A stretch of DNA of 5,791 nt from JBEKDJ01 sp050014415. GTDB lineage: Bacteria > Desulfobacterota > BSN033 > UBA1163. This document shows positions 1-5,211 of the stretch, piece by piece. Made by a program: the position numbers and the translations under genes. The stretch's first letter is position 1. The number at the start of each line of letters is the position of its first letter. The DNA lies in contig JBEKDJ010000518.1 of the NCBI GenBank assembly GCA_050014415.1, positions 1-5,791 of the forward strand. Reading direction: 5' to 3'. The notes beneath the pieces are model-generated. The model did not search any database. It saw only the letters and a program-made list of their open reading frames with translations, and was not told the DNA's origin.

Positions 1-9
1 GAATGAATC

Positions 10-19
10 GAAGGAGAGG
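10..19 (+). promoter_or_regulatory. ribosome binding site of the TraB/GumN gene
   Basis: The purine run AAGGAGAGGG contains a near-perfect Shine-Dalgarno core (AAGGAG) and ends nine bases before the ATG at 29. It fixes that ATG as the start. Too little upstream sequence is present to identify a promoter. Confidence 0.8.
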
Positions 20-28
20 GCATAGAAC

Positions 29-925
29 ATGAAGAAGATTTCTCGGCTTTTGCTCATTATTATTGTTCTTTTCTTGCTCGAGTCAACTATTTATACACAA
101 AATGTTTTCTCTCAAAGTCAGAAATGCTTTCTATGGAGGGTTCAGTCAAAGACCTCCACTGTTTATCTGCTGGGTTCTATCCATATTTTCAAGAAGGAGA
201 GCTATCCCCTTAACCGGGAAATCGAAAACGCGTTTGATCAATCTGATATTTTAGCAGTAGAAGCGAATATTGCCGATACTGGAAAGATCGATGTCCAAAA
301 ATTGATAGAAATTGCGTCCTATCCAGAAGGCGATACTCTTGAAAGACATGTTTCTCAAGAAACCTACGAGCTTGTCAAAAAGGAATTAGGAGGTTTAGGG
401 ATTCTACCTGAACTGATGAATAAACAAAAACCATGGTTTCTGGCCACGATGTTGGCGTCCCTCGAGCTATTGAAATTAGGATACGACCCAAATTCTGGAA
501 TCGATATGTATTTCCTTTCAAAAGCCAAAGGGAAGAAGAGGATAACAGAACTGGAGAGTCTTGACGATCAGTTCAATCTCCTGTCCAATTTCTCAGATCA
601 GGATCAGGAGTCGTTTTTGTTATATACGGTCAAAGACTCGAATATGCTCGGCAGGGAAGTGGATCAACTCGTGCATGCGTGGAGCTCTGGAGATACAAAA
701 GGTGTGGAATCCATCATGACAAGAAGTGTGAACGAAGATAGAAGGCTGTCTTCCATTTATGAAAGACTTGTCTATGAAAGAAACATAAATATGGCTTTGA
801 AAATTGAAGATCTCTTGAGGGGGACAGAGACCTGTTTTGTCGTTGTAGGGGCTGGCCATCTGGTTGGGGAGAAGGGGATTGTCGAGAAACTCAAGAGCAA
901 AGGCTATCTCATTGAGCAATTATGA
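29..925 (+). CDS. exported TraB/GumN family protein
   Basis: The 298-residue product belongs to the TraB/GumN (Tiki-like) family, whose eukaryotic relatives include a metalloprotease. The bacterial members are mostly uncharacterised, so the substrate is unknown. Residues 1-29 form a signal peptide or membrane anchor (MKK, then a Leu/Ile-rich core to about residue 17), placing the protein outside the cytoplasm. The family signature follows: FLWRV at 34-38, the GSIH box at 49-52, a conserved acidic VEAN at 77-80, GIDMYF at 157-162, ELES at 174-177, ERN near 250-252 and the C-terminal GAGHL at 274-278. The two His-containing boxes (GSIH and GAGH) are the putative metal ligands. Length is normal for the family and the frame is intact. 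The start is supported by a strong ribosome binding site. The next gene is convergent, so this is probably a single-gene unit or the end of an operon entering from the left. A role in polysaccharide synthesis (suggested by the name GumN) or in pheromone shutdown (TraB) should not be assumed. Confidence 0.92.
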   Translation: MKKISRLLLIIIVLFLLESTIYTQNVFSQSQKCFLWRVQSKTSTVYLLGSIHIFKKESYPLNREIENAFDQSDILAVEANIADTGKIDVQKLIEIASYPEGDTLERHVSQETYELVKKELGGLGILPELMNKQKPWFLATMLASLELLKLGYDPNSGIDMYFLSKAKGKKRITELESLDDQFNLLSNFSDQDQESFLLYTVKDSNMLGREVDQLVHAWSSGDTKGVESIMTRSVNEDRRLSSIYERLVYERNINMALKIEDLLRGTETCFVVVGAGHLVGEKGIVEKLKSKGYLIEQL

Positions 926-935
926 AAACCTTAGC

Positions 936-966
936 AAGGAGAAGAGAAATCATCGCTCCTTTTCTT
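936..966. terminator. weak hairpin in the convergent spacer
   Basis: AAGGAG at 936-941 pairs with CTCCTT at 956-961, with a 14-base loop, and TTTCTT follows at 961-966. It lies 11 bases after the stop of the TraB/GumN gene and about 18 bases beyond the stop of the opposing gene, where a shared terminator would be expected. The stem is only 6 bp and the loop is large, so this is a tentative call. Confidence 0.25.
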
Positions 967-983
967 AGCAACAATCCGTTCAA

Positions 984-1754
984 CTACCTGCCTCTTATTA
1001 AGATGCCGGTTCCCAGTCCGCCGGAGCGGCTATCTCCTCGAGGCACCTCGAATGAGCGTCTGCTGCCATTGGAAGGTGCTCTAAAAGATCTCTGAATTCT
1101 TTCAGCCGAACCGCCGGCGGCAGTCATGCCACGGCTCTCAACGCTCCTTTGCCGGCTGAGTCTTCTTTCACTCACATCACGGGGACCGGTTTCAGCGGGA
1201 CTCCTCCTCATCCCGCGAGGGATGATCGGCAGTCTCGCCTGATTGCCGTTTTGACTATCAAAGGTTGCAGTCTTGCCTTCGCGCCTACCATTGGAAATCG
1301 GCTTTTTGGCCCTGACGGTCGAACCTGGAGAGATGCGGTTTCTGTAGGCGAGTCCCGCCTGTGGTTTCGTCAACACAGGATGGCCGGGTCTCGACCGCTC
1401 GCGGCTCCGGTCGAAAATCGATGTCGCGCCACTCCTGGCCTCGTTAGATTGAAACCCTCTCCGGCGGGATATATCCAAATCAGCCCCGAATTTTCTCCCG
1501 GCATGCCTCGTCACCGGATCAATCGTGAATACTCTGTGGGTTCTGGGGTCACGAAAGTGGTTGGAAACCGAGCAAATCCTCCCATGTACGAAGATCGTTC
1601 TGTGGAAATCGTGTAGAACAAAGAATCCCGGGAACCAGAAACCGGAGCACCAGAATGGATAAGGGACCCAAGAGTACATGTAGTCATAGTCCCACGGAGG
1701 CGGATAGTATGTGACCACTGGCGGACCTTCATTATAGTAGTAGTTATTGATCAC
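984..1754 (-). CDS. Tyr/Trp/Pro-rich then Arg/Ser-rich protein; likely 3' part of a split gene
   Basis: I recognise the style of this protein (a hypothetical of Geobacter-like genomes) but no function. From a possible GTG at 1754 it runs 256 residues. Residues 1-51 are extremely aromatic and proline-rich (NNYYYNEGPPVVTYYPPP, then YSWVPYPFW and FWFPGFFVLHDFH). Residues 52-81 are a mixed segment ending VFTIDP. The rest, about 82-256, is low-complexity Arg/Ser/Gly-rich and probably disordered. There is no signal peptide and no convincing Shine-Dalgarno sequence before the GTG. The same frame stays open upstream for 17 more codons (VARDESPRDYGEYSRPE) to the TAG that ends the gene at 2207-1806. 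The simplest reading is that this is the C-terminal domain of that exported protein, separated by one nonsense codon. The aromatic block could be a membrane-contacting or surface segment. The gene ends with TAG at 986-984. Confidence is good that the frame is or was coding, lower that it is translated on its own. Confidence 0.7.
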   Translation of the reverse strand: MINNYYYNEGPPVVTYYPPPWDYDYMYSWVPYPFWCSGFWFPGFFVLHDFHRTIFVHGRICSVSNHFRDPRTHRVFTIDPVTRHAGRKFGADLDISRRRGFQSNEARSGATSIFDRSRERSRPGHPVLTKPQAGLAYRNRISPGSTVRAKKPISNGRREGKTATFDSQNGNQARLPIIPRGMRRSPAETGPRDVSERRLSRQRSVESRGMTAAGGSAERIQRSFRAPSNGSRRSFEVPRGDSRSGGLGTGILIRGR

Positions 1755-1805
1755 TTCAGGTCTTGAGTACTCACCGTAGTCTCTTGGCGACTCATCTCTG
1801 GCAAC

Positions 1806-2207
1806 CTAACCCCGGGTATCCGCCACAAAAGAGAGACCCATCTCTGCAGCAAGATCCTGAAACTGCCGCAGGGCTTCATCCTTACCCATTGCCAACCTTT
1901 GGGAATCAACCGCTTCGCCAATCGCATCCTGTAGCTCCCCGATAATGTCGGGGGTGATGGGGTAATCAGCGATCCACCCGTTTCGAGGTGCAATCCCCGA
2001 CGAAATCAGCATGCTCTCCGCTTCTGCCTCATTTTCAGCCGTCCCAATTTTGAGTCTATCTACCAGTTTGATTGCCAAGTCACCCTCACGGACCAAAGCC
2101 TGTTCCATCTGAGGGGGTTCTGTTGCCGTCTCCCCTGACGTTACATTCATTGCCAACGGCACCATGAGCAGACCGGCTGCGATTCCTATGATAAGAGATT
2201 TCTTCAT
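1806..2207 (-). CDS. exported hypothetical protein; 5' part of a gene ended by an in-frame TAG
   Basis: The 133-residue product has a clear signal peptide (MKK, then IIGIAAGLLMVPLAM; cleavage near residues 20-26). The mature part is mostly helical and acidic: VREGDLAIKLVDRLKIG at about 39-55, NEAEAESMLISSGIAP at 59-74, NGWIADYPITPDIIGELQ at about 76-93 and a final EALRQFQDLAAEMGL helix. The pattern of a helical exported domain followed by an INNYYY/YYPPP block is what I remember from Deltaproteobacterial hypotheticals, but I cannot confirm this by search. The start at 2207 is chosen over an upstream ATG at 2285 because it sits seven bases after GAAAGGAGC and begins the signal peptide exactly. 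The frame ends FVADTRG at TAG 1808-1806, then continues open for 273 codons into the next feature. Function is unknown; the location is probably periplasm or outer envelope. Confidence 0.8.
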   Translation of the reverse strand: MKKSLIIGIAAGLLMVPLAMNVTSGETATEPPQMEQALVREGDLAIKLVDRLKIGTAENEAEAESMLISSGIAPRNGWIADYPITPDIIGELQDAIGEAVDSQRLAMGKDEALRQFQDLAAEMGLSFVADTRG

Positions 2208-2214
2208 GTTGCTA

Positions 2215-2223
2215 GCTCCTTTC
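2215..2223 (-). promoter_or_regulatory. ribosome binding site fixing the start at 2207
   Basis: On the minus strand, GAAAGGAGC lies seven bases before the ATG at 2207. It decides between this start and the upstream in-frame ATG at 2285, which would put 26 extra residues in front of the signal peptide. Confidence 0.75.
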
Positions 2224-2260
2224 GTGCTTGCTTGCAGTGGTGAAAGTGCCCTCTGAGAAG

Positions 2261-2280
2261 TTGTGTAAACACAAAATATA
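2261..2280 (-). promoter_or_regulatory. palindromic operator-like site next to a -10-like box
   Basis: The sequence TTGTGTAAACACAA at 2261-2274 is a perfect 6-2-6 inverted repeat (TTGTGT/ACACAA). On the minus strand it is directly preceded by TATATT (2280-2275), a plausible -10 hexamer. A 5' leader of roughly 60 bases to the ATG at 2207 would result. No good -35 element is visible at the normal distance (TTGAAA sits only 12 bases upstream of the hexamer), which would fit a promoter needing an activator. The bound regulator cannot be named from sequence. Confidence 0.35.
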
Positions 2281-2598
2281 GACATGCAACCATTTCAACT
2301 CCGTTCTCTTTCTCTGCATCCTTGATGCGATTTCTTCTTGAATGGTTTGACGGGGGAAACATAGGTTTTATTCGAAACAATCTGTCGTATGAACTTGTCA
2401 TGCAAGAACCACGAAAACGAGGATATGTTTTCTTGGTGAATGCTAACCAATGACTCGAATGAAATCGAATTTGAGAAATGGCATAGAATCACATTGGAGA
2501 ACTCGACTAATTCGCTCCCATTCGCTTGGTTCATTTAGTATATGTACGTGAATTCGGCAACTTATGTTGATCTGGTTGAGAAGATCTGAAGAACAGGT

Positions 2599-2705
2599 AA
2601 GAGTGATGATTTGGATACCGCTTTGAGTGCCGGAACGGGCGATCCTCGTCTCGGACTGGGTCAATAGAAGCATGGACTCAGTCTTTCCCCACTTTCATCA
2701 CTCTT
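2599..2705. repeat. nested inverted-repeat element
   Basis: AAGAGTGATGA at 2599-2609 and TCATCACTCTT at 2695-2705 are an exact 11-bp inverted pair enclosing 85 bases. Inside lies a second hairpin: GACTGGGTC at 2654-2662 pairs with GACTCAGTC at 2675-2683 (eight Watson-Crick pairs plus one wobble) around a 12-base loop. A third, weaker arm is possible at 2613-2645 (GGAT/ATCC and CCG/CGG). Together they would make a three-way junction. It could be a small non-autonomous mobile or REP-like element, or a structured RNA. No tRNA or known riboswitch core was recognised. Confidence 0.45.
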
Positions 2706-2769
2706 TAGCTATATAATATGGTATTTTGTGCCACAATTTGCTTTTAGATGAAGATAGTTTCCCACTTTC
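2684..2769. repeat. short imperfect direct repeat
   Basis: TTTCCCCACTTTC at 2684-2696 and TTTCCCACTTTC at 2758-2769 match except for one extra C. The first copy overlaps the right end of the nested inverted repeats. This may be a trace of duplication or of an element end, but it is short. Confidence 0.35.
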
Positions 2770-2810
2770 CACAAGGAAAAGCCGAAAATTGCAGGTACTC
2801 CGACAGGCTC

Positions 2811-2924
2811 CTAGCCCTCTAAGAAGATGAGATCCGGGTCCTCGAGGTGGCCGATGACCGCATTGAGAAATCGTGCTGCCTCTGCCCCGTCAACCACCCG
2901 GTGGTCAAAGGAGAGGGATAGACC
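2811..2924 (-). pseudogene. out-of-frame catalytic C-terminus of E2
   Basis: Read from 2924 down to a TAG at 2813-2811, this segment gives 37 residues that are the standard end of a 2-oxoacid dehydrogenase acyltransferase: GLSLSFDHRVVDGAEAARF, then a helix and EDPDLIFLEG. It contains the family active-site motif HxxxDG: His codon at 2903-2901 and Asp codon at 2891-2889. It is not in the frame of the rest of the E2 gene, which reads through the same bases and ends eight bases earlier, at 2819. The conservation of this displaced end shows that the lesion is recent or is a sequence error. Confidence 0.85.
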
Positions 2925-4033
2925 GAGTATCTAGGCATGTCTTTGATCCTTCCGACACCCAGAATGGCCACTTCGGGATGATTGATAATTGGCGTGCCGA
3001 AAATCCCTCGTATCGACCCGTAATTGGTGATGGTGAAAGTTCCACCTTTCAAGTCTGCCAAATCGATTTTCCTGTTTCTTGACTTTTCGGTCAACTGGGT
3101 CAGCTCCTCAGCTATTTGAAGGATCGATTTCTCCTTTGCATTCTTGACGACTGGAACCATGAGTCCCTCAGGGGTATCGGTGGCAACGCCTATGTTGAAA
3201 TACTTCTTCAGGATGATCTCTTCGTTTTCGTCATCTAATGAGGCATTGAGATAGGGATGCTCGCCTAAGCCCGCAACCACAGCCTTGATGATAAAGGGCA
3301 AGACGGTCAGTCTGATTCCTTTTGCTTCTGCCACCTTCTTCTCTTTCTCCCTGATCTTCCACAATTCCGTGACGTCGGCTTCATCCATTGCTGACACGTG
3401 AGGTGCGGTATATTTCGATTTGACCATGGCCTTGGCAATAGACCGTCGAACACCTCTTAAGGGAATATGATCCACATACCCGTAGAGATCATATTTCCTA
3501 ACCTTTGCGGGTTTCTTCACCTCTTCCACAGGCTTCGCCTTAGCCTCTGCAGCTTGACGAACATCCTTTTCTAACACCCGACCCCCAGCCCCTGTGCCCT
3601 TCACTCTATTGATATCCACAGCCAACTCCTTTGCCAGAGCCCGGACAGCGGGTGTTGCCTGTACGTGTTCACTGACGAAGGTCGGCTTGGGGGCTTCAGC
3701 ACGCACCTGTGGGGCGGCTGCCTCTTCCGGCGCTTCCTCTAGCTCGCCCACGACACCGACCGATGGCTTTGGAGTCGGAGCAGCCAGCGATTCCCCCTTC
3801 TCTCCGAAGATGACGATCACCTGGCCCACCTTCACAATCTCCTTCTCTTTGGCCAATATCTTGAGAATCACCCCTGACCGGGGCGACGGGATCTCGGCAA
3901 GTGCTTTGTCTGTCTCGACCTCAACCAGAGGTTGCCCTTCCTTGATCTCATCCCCTTCTTTGACCAGCCACCGGACGATCTCCCCTTCGGTTAATCCTTC
4001 CCCAATGTCAGGAAACTTGAACTCGTATGGCAT
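2819..4033 (-). CDS. pdhC: dihydrolipoamide acyltransferase (E2), frameshifted near its C-terminus
   Basis: E2 moves the acyl group from E1 to coenzyme A on its lipoyl arm and forms the core of the cytoplasmic complex. From ATG 4033 the frame has 404 codons. Residues 1-77 are the lipoyl domain with the lipoylated Lys43 in ETDKA. An Ala/Pro/Glu linker follows. Residues about 126-161 are the E1/E3-binding domain (ATPAVRALAKELAVD through GTGAGGRVLEKDV). The acyltransferase domain begins near 188 and is normal to NHPEVAILGVGRIKDMPR at 351-368. After that the sequence becomes unrelated (from about residue 370) and stops at TAG 2821-2819. The true end lies in another frame at 2924-2811. Usual relatives have about 12-13 residues between MPR and LSLSFDHR, while only eight bases remain here, consistent with a deletion of 3n+1 bases (about 31). 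As written, the product lacks HxxxDG and should not be catalytic. I chose 4033 over ATG 4102 because the extra residues only translate the spacer hexamer array. The ribosome binding site is weak (GGGGG). Whether the acyl group is pyruvate-derived or branched-chain is not settled. Confidence 0.93.
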   Translation of the reverse strand: MPYEFKFPDIGEGLTEGEIVRWLVKEGDEIKEGQPLVEVETDKALAEIPSPRSGVILKILAKEKEIVKVGQVIVIFGEKGESLAAPTPKPSVGVVGELEEAPEEAAAPQVRAEAPKPTFVSEHVQATPAVRALAKELAVDINRVKGTGAGGRVLEKDVRQAAEAKAKPVEEVKKPAKVRKYDLYGYVDHIPLRGVRRSIAKAMVKSKYTAPHVSAMDEADVTELWKIREKEKKVAEAKGIRLTVLPFIIKAVVAGLGEHPYLNASLDDENEEIILKKYFNIGVATDTPEGLMVPVVKNAKEKSILQIAEELTQLTEKSRNRKIDLADLKGGTFTITNYGSIRGIFGTPIINHPEVAILGVGRIKDMPRYSVYPSPLTTGWLTGQRQHDFSMRSSATSRTRISSS

Positions 4034-4054
4034 GATATACCCCCAAAAAGAAAG

Positions 4055-4128
4055 ATTGAGGTTAAGGCTGAGGCTGAGAGTTTTTTCTCTCTTGATTTCC
4101 AAACCCTGACCTTAGCCTGAACCTGATT
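4055..4128. repeat. inverted pair of hexamer arrays in the E1-beta/E2 spacer
   Basis: Four hexamers run from 4055 to 4078 (ATTGAG, GTTAAG, GCTGAG, GCTGAG) and four from 4105 to 4128 (CCTGAC, CTTAGC, CTGAAC, CTGATT). The second set is an inverted, diverged copy of the first. Bases 4059-4073 pair with 4124-4110, with 13 Watson-Crick pairs out of 15, around a long loop. In the transcript this would be a stem-loop just ahead of E2, possibly limiting read-through or protecting the upstream message. It fills most of the 98-base spacer between E1-beta and E2. Confidence 0.6.
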
Positions 4129-4131
4129 TAT

Positions 4132-5109
4132 CTAAAAACTCATCACCTTCTTCACGGCCAGAATAATCCGTTGCGGGTTAGGAAGGTCATAGTGCTCAGA
4201 TTTCATTAGAGGGACCGGGATATCAAATCCTGTGACCCTCTCAATCGGGGCTTGCAGGGAGAGAAGCGCCTTCTCATTGATGAGGGCAATGATCTCAGCA
4301 CCCATGCCACAGGTCTTTGGAGCCTCGTGAACGACGACTCCCCTTCCCGTTTTCCGGATGGAGATGATGATGGTATCAATATCCATCGGGGAGATTGTTC
4401 TAAGATCAATGACCTCCACATCGATCTTCTCTTCCTTCAACTTCTCAGCTGCCCCCAATACTTCCCTCACCATTGCCCCCCAAGCGATAAGGGTTACATC
4501 CTTCCCTTCCTGCACCAGTCTCGCCTTTCCAAGAGGTACGGTGTAATCCCCTTCCGGAACCTCCTCCCGGATCGCGCGGTAGATGCGTTTGGGCTCCATG
4601 AAAAGGACGGGGTCTGGGTCTCGAATCGCAGAGATCAAGAGTCCCTTGGCTTCGTAAGGTGTTGAAGGAATAACGACCTTGATCCCGGGAATATGGGCCA
4701 AGATGGCTTCAGGGCTATCGGAATGATGCTCGGGTGCATGGATGCCTCCTCCATAAGGGAAACGTATGACAAGGGGACAGGTGAATCTCCCCCTCGAACG
4801 ATTTCGCATCCGGCCGATGTGGTTGTTGATCTGGTCGAGGCAGGGATAGAGGAAGCCGTCGAATTGGATCTCAGCAATGGGTCGAAGCCCGTAGACAGCC
4901 ATGCCGAGTGCGGCTGCTGCAATCCCTGATTCTGCTAACGGTGTATCCACCACCCGATTAGGCCCGAATTTCTTCTGAAGACCGTCCGTGACACGAAAGA
5001 CTCCCCCCTCTTTTCCTACATCCTCACCGAAAATAATCACTCGATCGTCTCTCTCCATCTCTTCACGAAGGGCAAGATTGATCGCTTCTACCATATTCAG
5101 CTTCGCCAT
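4132..5109 (-). CDS. pdhB: 2-oxoacid (pyruvate) dehydrogenase E1 component, beta subunit
   Basis: E1-beta pairs with E1-alpha to make the thiamine-diphosphate-dependent enzyme that decarboxylates the 2-oxoacid and reductively acylates the E2 lipoyl group in the cytoplasm. The 325-residue product is full length for the family. Visible landmarks are GEDVGKEGGVFRVT at 28-41, DTPLAESGI at 55-63 (Glu60 is the expected cofactor-activating glutamate), AEIQFDGFLYP at 79-89, YGGGIHAPEHHSDSPEA at 119-135 with the active-site histidines, VVIPSTPYEAKGLL at 145-158, the transketolase C-terminal domain from about 190, and VVVHEAP at 258-264. The start is supported by GGAGGGGA (5124-5117), seven bases before the ATG. 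The gene ends with TAG at 4134-4132. It lies between E1-alpha (79-base spacer) and E2 (98-base spacer), all on the minus strand. Substrate could be pyruvate or branched-chain 2-oxoacids; the overall resemblance to Bacillus-type PdhB makes pyruvate more likely. Confidence 0.96.
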   Translation of the reverse strand: MAKLNMVEAINLALREEMERDDRVIIFGEDVGKEGGVFRVTDGLQKKFGPNRVVDTPLAESGIAAAALGMAVYGLRPIAEIQFDGFLYPCLDQINNHIGRMRNRSRGRFTCPLVIRFPYGGGIHAPEHHSDSPEAILAHIPGIKVVIPSTPYEAKGLLISAIRDPDPVLFMEPKRIYRAIREEVPEGDYTVPLGKARLVQEGKDVTLIAWGAMVREVLGAAEKLKEEKIDVEVIDLRTISPMDIDTIIISIRKTGRGVVVHEAPKTCGMGAEIIALINEKALLSLQAPIERVTGFDIPVPLMKSEHYDLPNPQRIILAVKKVMSF

Positions 5110-5116
5110 GACCGAA

Positions 5117-5124
5117 TCCCCTCC
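5117..5124 (-). promoter_or_regulatory. ribosome binding site of the E1-beta gene
   Basis: On the minus strand GGAGGGGA lies seven bases before the ATG at 5109, a strong site that fixes the E1-beta start. Confidence 0.75.
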
Positions 5125-5126
5125 GA

Positions 5127-5211
5127 TGATTTCAGATTACAATTTCTTGACTTCACACTTCACCACTTACACCTTACGATTTGCATTCTTACGTCAGTGT
5201 TGATTTCAGAT
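5127..5211. repeat. 11-base direct repeat bracketing the E1-alpha/E1-beta spacer
   Basis: TGATTTCAGAT occurs exactly at 5127-5137 and at 5201-5211. One copy is just upstream of the E1-beta ribosome binding site and the other lies within the last codons of E1-alpha. The enclosed 63 bases (5138-5200) hold the E1-alpha stop codon and the heptamer array. The arrangement resembles a short duplication or an insertion with duplicated ends. Confidence 0.55.
5150..5177. repeat. degenerate heptamer tandem array in the E1-alpha/E1-beta spacer
   Basis: Four consecutive 7-mers can be read: ACTTCAC (5150-5156), ACTTCAC (5157-5163), CACTTAC (5164-5170) and ACCTTAC (5171-5177). The first two are identical and the others differ from them by one to three bases. 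The array is non-coding and makes up much of the 79-base spacer. Confidence 0.55.

Larger units (their letters stand above)
2208..2810. other. 603-base gap without a convincing gene
   Basis: This AT-richer stretch separates the end of the dehydrogenase operon from the split exported gene. Short open frames on the minus strand (2443-2673 and 2295-2534) overlap each other, lack ribosome binding sites and have no recognisable protein features. The gap holds the promoter-proximal palindrome at 2261-2274, the nested inverted repeats at 2599-2705 and a short direct repeat at 2684-2696 and 2758-2769. An E3 gene, which often follows E2, is absent here. Confidence 0.6.

Noticed and set aside
1149..1616. 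155-codon plus-strand open frame
   Set aside because: It lies antisense to the Arg/Ser-rich tail, has low-complexity composition, no ribosome binding site and no recognisable domain. It is a shadow of the minus-strand coding frame.
1806..1808. TAG read as pyrrolysine or another recoded amino acid
   Set aside because: TAG serves as the terminal stop of E1-beta (4134-4132), of the 984 frame (986-984) and of E2 in both candidate frames, so it works as an ordinary stop here. No recoding signal or Pyl machinery is visible.
2208..2285. Longer start at ATG 2285 for the exported protein
   Set aside because: It would place 26 residues before a textbook signal peptide, and its frame crosses the palindrome and the ribosome binding site of the 2207 start.
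2295..2673. Two overlapping minus-strand open frames of 76 and 79 codons in the gap
   Set aside because: They overlap each other in different frames, lack ribosome binding sites and show no signal peptide, domain or recognisable composition.
2712..2717. TATAAT on the plus strand as a -10 box
   Set aside because: There is no -35 partner at 16-18 bases and no plus-strand gene downstream; the next coding sequence runs the other way.
2764..2780. CTTTCC/GGAAAAG hairpin as the operon terminator
   Set aside because: The stem is about 5-6 bp, AT-rich and not followed by a T-run on the minus strand.
4034..4102. Longer E2 start at ATG 4102
   Set aside because: The extra 23 residues (including LSLSLNLNLSF) only translate the hexamer array. 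The conserved lipoyl domain starts at MPYEFKFPDIGEG from 4033.
3594..4109. 171-codon plus-strand open frame
   Set aside because: It lies antisense to the lipoyl and linker regions of E2, and its Ser/Thr/Ala-rich translation mirrors the E2 codons. No start signal.
4252..4665. 137-codon plus-strand open frame
   Set aside because: Antisense to the well-conserved E1-beta gene, no domain and no ribosome binding site.
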